Positions 6,702-9,990 of a stretch of 9,990 nucleotides of DNA are shown here, in pieces; within the stretch, counting starts at the first letter, position 1, and each line of letters opens with the position of its first letter. The translations under genes were made by a program, and so were the position numbers. The notes below the pieces were generated by a model, which was not told the DNA's origin, made no database searches, and worked only from the letters and a program-made list of their open reading frames with translations. The DNA comes from Saccharicrinis sp041584155 (GTDB lineage Bacteria > Bacteroidota > Bacteroidia > Bacteroidales > Marinilabiliaceae), in the NCBI GenBank assembly GCA_041584155.1, contig JBFHEL010000128.1:1-9990 (forward strand), in the 5' to 3' direction.

Positions 6702-7520
6702 ATGAATAGCCCAAAAATAGCAGCAGTAAGTGCCCTAAGCTATACCGGTAATGTGCAGGATAACCTTCTTATTACTATCGACTGGATCAAAAAGCTGGAT
6801 GCGCAAGGAGTAGATTTTATTCTTTTTCCGGAATTGAACTTATCGGGTTATATCAAAGATTCACGAAAATTATTGGCGGTCTGTCAGCTACAAAAGCATG
6901 TTTTTGAAACGCTGATGCAACTGTCAAACCAAACAAAAGCTGCTTTTGCTGTCGGTTTTCCTGAACAGGATCCGCAGGGCTTTTATATATCACATTTTTT
7001 ATTTTCAAAAGGAAGACTAATTGGTCAACATCGTAAAACTCATTTGGGACCAACAGAAAAGGAATTTTTTATTCAAGGCAATGAGATAAAGGTGTTTCAA
7101 ATAGGACAGTTAAACATTGGTATTCAGCTTTGTTTCGAATCACATTTTCCGGAACTCAGCTATATCCAGACCAGACAAGGGGCAAATGTATTGGCTTTGG
7201 CTTTTGCTTCTCCCAGAGAAAGTCCGGAAGAAAAACTGGCTCGTTTTAAACGTTTTTTACCGGCAAGAGCGTATGATAATAACACTTATGTAATGGCCTG
7301 TAATCTTAGAGGAAAGTCTGAAACAGAAAGAGATTTTTCTGGTTTGGCTTGCGTTATCGATCCTAAAGGAAACTTGTTAACACAAGATATAGCCGGAGCT
7401 TGTGTGGCTTCGGTGGATCTGTCACAAATACAAAGTATTAAGCAGTCAAGAATGGCTTTTTTTAATCAATCAAAACGATTAGAAATATTTCAACAATATT
7501 ATCAGTATGAGAACAAATAA
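6702..7520 (+). CDS. Nitrilase-superfamily carbon-nitrogen hydrolase (role in B12 operon unknown)
   Basis: 272 residues, a single C-N hydrolase domain of normal length. The catalytic triad is intact: E44 (LFPELNLSGY), K112 (HRKTHLG) and C144 (GIQLCFESHFPE). The typical second half follows, with GANVLALAFASP (160-171), ARAYDNNTYVMACN (188-201) and DFSGLACVIDPKGNLL (211-226). There is no signal peptide, so it is cytoplasmic. Members hydrolyse amides, nitriles or carbamoyl groups, or transfer amides; the exact substrate cannot be read from this sequence. It lies three bases after btuD and twelve before the cobD-like gene. This position suggests action on corrinoid side chains or on a precursor of the nucleotide loop, for example an amidohydrolase step in corrinoid salvage analogous in purpose to CbiZ. 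That is inference. An omega-amidase or general amidase role is possible. Confidence 0.92.
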   Translation: MNSPKIAAVSALSYTGNVQDNLLITIDWIKKLDAQGVDFILFPELNLSGYIKDSRKLLAVCQLQKHVFETLMQLSNQTKAAFAVGFPEQDPQGFYISHFLFSKGRLIGQHRKTHLGPTEKEFFIQGNEIKVFQIGQLNIGIQLCFESHFPELSYIQTRQGANVLALAFASPRESPEEKLARFKRFLPARAYDNNTYVMACNLRGKSETERDFSGLACVIDPKGNLLTQDIAGACVASVDLSQIQSIKQSRMAFFNQSKRLEIFQQYYQYENK

Positions 7521-7532
7521 TAAGCATACATT

Positions 7533-8543
7533 ATGATATACGGGCATGGGGATGACCTTTATCGATATAGCAATATAAAATTCAACTTTAGTTCCAATGT
7601 GCAACCAGGAGGAATGAGCGGCGGATTAGTTGCTTATTTGAGAGAAAAGATAGCAGATTGCAGTTCCTATCCTGAGCCAAAAGCTAGGGATCTGGAGAAA
7701 CTGATTGAAACGAAAAATAAGCTGCCTAAAGGCTCTGTTTTGGTTACCAATGGGGCTGTGGAGGCTTTTTATTTGGTGGCTTCGTGGAAAAGGAAACACC
7801 GCTCTTTAATTTTTATTCCTTCTTTTTCGGAGTATGAGGATGCGTGTTGCCTGAATAATCATTTACTGGATTTTAAATCAAATGCAGATTTCTCCCAAAC
7901 TAATTATAATCACTATGATTTAGTTTGGATTTGTAATCCTAATAATCCTGATGGTAAGGTTTATAGTCCTGCTGATTTAAAGAGTTACATTAAGAGTTAT
8001 CCTAATACTTATTTTATCATTGATGAGGCCTATATCGACTTTGTAAAAGAGGATATTTCATTGATAAATCTGGTGCATGAGTGCAAAAATTTAATGATTA
8101 TTCGTTCGCTCACCAAGCGTTTTTCAATTCCGGGTTTGCGTTTGGGTTTTATCATTGCTGATCCTGATATAATTTCTGAACTGGAGAAAAATATTATTCC
8201 ATGGCGTATCAATCTCATGGCTCAAAAGGCAGGGATGTATTGCTTGTCGAATGAGCACACCGATGATTTTAACCTCCATAGAATGCTTGAGGAATCCGGG
8301 AGGTTGCAAAGGGAGATACATCGTGTTAAAGGTTTTTCCGTACAGCCTTCGGATACTACTTTTTTTCTGGTGGAGTGCCAGGGTAAGGCTTCGGAATTAA
8401 AAAATGTATTGGCCGAGAAGTATGGAATACTTATTCGGGATGCCTCTAATTTTAAGGGATTGGGCGAAAATTATTTTCGTATCTCCAGTCAGTTTTCTGA
8501 ACAGAATAACGAACTTATTAAAGCATTAAAAGAGTGGAACTAG
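7533..8543 (+). CDS. cobD: CobD-like PLP-dependent L-threonine-O-3-phosphate decarboxylase (class I/II aminotransferase fold)
   Basis: 336 residues, fold type I PLP enzyme. The N-terminus GHGDDLYRY... IKFNFSSNVQPGG resembles the HGG...FSSNINPLG opening of CobD, with Q24 where CobD often has Asn. Further motifs are SSYPEPKARDLEKLI (44-58), TNGAVEAFYL (72-81, PLP phosphate site), NPNNPDG (135-141), DEAYIDF (164-170), the Schiff-base lysine K195 in SLTKRFSIPGLRLGF, and substrate-carboxylate arginine R317 (YFRISS). HisC (histidinol-phosphate aminotransferase) is a close relative and cannot be excluded from motifs alone. The direct overlap with cbiB makes (R)-1-amino-2-propanol phosphate production, the substrate of CbiB, by far the likelier job. 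The last ten bases overlap the cbiB start. Confidence 0.87.
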   Translation: MIYGHGDDLYRYSNIKFNFSSNVQPGGMSGGLVAYLREKIADCSSYPEPKARDLEKLIETKNKLPKGSVLVTNGAVEAFYLVASWKRKHRSLIFIPSFSEYEDACCLNNHLLDFKSNADFSQTNYNHYDLVWICNPNNPDGKVYSPADLKSYIKSYPNTYFIIDEAYIDFVKEDISLINLVHECKNLMIIRSLTKRFSIPGLRLGFIIADPDIISELEKNIIPWRINLMAQKAGMYCLSNEHTDDFNLHRMLEESGRLQREIHRVKGFSVQPSDTTFFLVECQGKASELKNVLAEKYGILIRDASNFKGLGENYFRISSQFSEQNNELIKALKEWN

Positions 8544-9472
8544 ATTATTATCATATCATTGCCCTATTGATGGCATTCCTGCTTGATAAACTATTGGGAG
8601 ATCCATTATGGCTTCCACATCCTGTGGTGGCATTTGGCCATATGATTGCTTTTTTTGAAAAACGATGGAACCAAAAGACTAACAGGGTCTTAAAAGGGTC
8701 TTTGAGTTCTTCCATCCTTATTGTACTTGTGTTTATAGCCGGAGGTGCAGCTATTCACTATGCTTATGAAGTAAATACTATAGTAGGTTGTGTGCTTGAA
8801 AGTATCTTTATTTTTTATTGTATTGCAGGTACAACATTGATTAAAGAAGGTAAGCAGGTATTTCAAGTGCTTGAAAAAGAGGGTGTAGAGCATGGACGAA
8901 AGCAGGTTTCACGTATTGTTGGAAGGGACACCGCTGCTATGAGTGAACAACAGATAAAGAAAGCTACACTCGAAACTCTGGCCGAAAATTTAAGTGATGG
9001 GGTGGTAGCTCCCTTATTTTGGTATTTAATTGCAGGGGTGCCAGGTATGCTGGCTTATAAAATGATCAATACCCTTGATTCTATGATAGGGTATAAAAGT
9101 GAGAGGTATTTGTATTATGGTCGTTTTGCTGCCAGAGTGGATGATGTTGTCAATTTCATCCCGGCTCGTATTACGGCTTTTTTAATGGCCTTGGTCAGTC
9201 ATCAAAAAAGATCCTTTCAGTTTATCGCCAGATATGGCAGAGCACACAGTAGTCCCAATTCAGGATATCCTGAGGCAGCACTTGCCGGAATATTAAATGT
9301 TCAGTTTGGGGGCACTCATGATTATTTTGGCAAACCCGTGGTGAAGCCTTTCATTGGTGAAAACAACCGTGTTATCATTCAACAGGACCTAAGGATCACC
9401 ATCTTTATTATGAGATTAGTGGAGGTTGTTGTGGTGTTTGGTATAGTGGGTGTGTTTATTTTACGACATTAA
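8534..9472 (+). CDS. cbiB: CbiB, adenosylcobinamide-phosphate synthase
   Basis: Inner-membrane enzyme that amidates adenosylcobyric acid with aminopropanol (phosphate), giving cobinamide (phosphate). 312 residues, standard length. Motifs: LLDKLLGDPLWLPHPV (16-31), GTTLIKEGKQVF (99-110), SRIVGRDTAAMSEQQIKKAT (126-145), LETLAENLSDGVVAPLFW (146-163), MINTLDSMIGYKSERYLYYG (177-196), ARVDDVVNFIPARITA (200-215) and HSSPNSGYPEAALAGIL (238-254). Membrane helices are seen at about 60-80, 85-103, 160-176 and 290-309. The start is GTG at 8534, overlapping cobD by ten bases. The next ATG (8570, codon 13) would cut into the first helix just before the conserved LDKLLGDP segment, so GTG is preferred and translational coupling to cobD is likely. 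Confidence 0.96.
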   Translation: MELDYYHIIALLMAFLLDKLLGDPLWLPHPVVAFGHMIAFFEKRWNQKTNRVLKGSLSSSILIVLVFIAGGAAIHYAYEVNTIVGCVLESIFIFYCIAGTTLIKEGKQVFQVLEKEGVEHGRKQVSRIVGRDTAAMSEQQIKKATLETLAENLSDGVVAPLFWYLIAGVPGMLAYKMINTLDSMIGYKSERYLYYGRFAARVDDVVNFIPARITAFLMALVSHQKRSFQFIARYGRAHSSPNSGYPEAALAGILNVQFGGTHDYFGKPVVKPFIGENNRVIIQQDLRITIFIMRLVEVVVVFGIVGVFILRH

Positions 9473-9565
9473 AGTTGTTGGGTTAATACAAAATAAAAAA
9501 AATAGCAAATAATAGATTTTAAATCATCGTGAATTAAGAAGTTTACTTAGTATAAAATATTTGAA
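9473..9565 (+). other. 93-base AT-rich spacer between cbiB and cobT
   Basis: Very AT-rich, with an A-run near 9490-9500 and only very short palindromes (GATTTTAAATC at about 9513-9523). There is no terminator-type hairpin with a T-tail. The TATAAAATATTTG just before cobT resembles a Bacteroidota -7 box only loosely and lies too close to the ATG to be its promoter. Readthrough from cbiB is the simplest reading. Confidence 0.4.
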
Positions 9566-9990
9566 ATGGAAGCCATAAAAAAATTACACATCGAAGCGAC
9601 TGAAGATCTGAAATTAAGAGAGGCACTTCAACAAAAAATTGATAGTAAAACTAAGCCAATTGGATCATTGGGGCAATTGGAACGTATTGCGATGCAAATG
9701 GGTTTAATTCAAAAGACTTTAACACCGGAGTTAAAGAAACCTGTGATGCTGACCATTGCCTCAGATCATTGGATTACTGAAGAAGGAGTAAGTCCTGTAC
9801 CAATGGATATTACATGGCAACAGGTGATTAACTTTACATCAGGAGGTGGTGGTATTGGACTCTTTTGCGATGTTTATGGTATTGAATTGATGGTGGTGGA
9901 TGCAGGAGTTAATTATGACTTTAAGCCTCACCCTAAGTTGATTGATAAAAAGGTAAGAAAAGGAACACGAAACTTCCTGAAAGAGCATGC
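9566..9990 (+). CDS. cobT: CobT, nicotinate-nucleotide:dimethylbenzimidazole phosphoribosyltransferase (5' part)
   Basis: Only the first 141 codons and two further bases are present; the gene runs off the window, so the catalytic glutamate of the C-terminal half is not visible. Start ATG at 9566 follows an A-rich stretch. Family hallmarks seen: IDSKTKPIGSLGQLERIA (25-42), the ASDHWITEEGVSPVP segment (65-79, corresponding to the usual DHG...EGVS motif), DITWQQVINFTSGGGGIGLF (81-100) and ELMVVDAGVNYDF (107-119). The enzyme transfers phosphoribose from nicotinate mononucleotide to a lower-ligand base such as 5,6-dimethylbenzimidazole or a purine, giving the alpha-ribotide joined to cobinamide by CobS. 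Trp69 replaces the glycine I would expect after Asp-His in this motif, which may matter for base choice. It ends the visible operon; cobU/cobS/cobC-type genes would be expected next but are outside the window. Confidence 0.94.
   Translation, partial: MEAIKKLHIEATEDLKLREALQQKIDSKTKPIGSLGQLERIAMQMGLIQKTLTPELKKPVMLTIASDHWITEEGVSPVPMDITWQQVINFTSGGGGIGLFCDVYGIELMVVDAGVNYDFKPHPKLIDKKVRKGTRNFLKEH

Noticed and set aside
7533..8543. HisC (histidinol-phosphate aminotransferase) as the identity of the PLP enzyme
   Set aside because: Motifs are shared between the families, but the CobD-like N-terminus and the ten-base overlap with cbiB favour aminopropanol-phosphate synthesis; no histidine biosynthesis gene is nearby.
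1..9990. Insertion sequences, CRISPR arrays, rRNA or tRNA genes, phage genes
   Set aside because: No transposase motifs, regularly spaced repeats, conserved RNA sequences or structural phage genes were seen anywhere in the window.

Overview
The window looks like a Bacteroidota chromosome segment, probably an anaerobic or facultative lineage near the Bacteroidales/Marinilabiliales (inferred from style; no phylogenetic marker is present). Pointers are the AT-rich sequence, near absence of Shine-Dalgarno sites, a 'GFKAPTLKELYY' TonB-dependent barrel, a lipoprotein-type solute-binding protein with a Bacteroidota-style N-terminal extension, and an ABC ATPase with a C-terminal extension. All supported genes lie on the + strand with small gaps or overlaps, so this reads as one long vitamin B12 (corrinoid) capture-and-assembly operon, cut at both ends.

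Outer-membrane and envelope part (1-4291): the 3' end of a TonB-dependent receptor (probably BtuB-like) is followed with no gap by a PepSY-type four-helix membrane protein. Next come a CbiK-type cobaltochelatase with an export signal and a lipoprotein BtuF-like corrinoid-binding protein. A 212-base gap (4292-4503) follows. It holds no convincing gene but can fold into a 9-bp closing helix around three small hairpins, ending 21 bases before the next start codon. It does not show the cobalamin riboswitch consensus.

Inner-membrane import part (4504-6698): BtuC-like permease and BtuD-like ATPase. The ATPase appears to start at TTG, inside the last codons of a possible 23-codon ORF.

Cytoplasmic part (6702-9990): a nitrilase-superfamily C-N hydrolase of unknown role, a CobD-like PLP enzyme expected to make aminopropanol phosphate, CbiB (cobinamide-phosphate synthase; GTG start overlapping cobD) and the first 141 codons of CobT (lower-ligand base activation).

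Together the genes would bind corrinoid at the outer membrane, pass it through the periplasm and inner membrane, then attach the aminopropanol arm and lower ligand. The less explained parts are the exported chelatase, the PepSY protein, the nitrilase-like enzyme and the structured gap before btuC.
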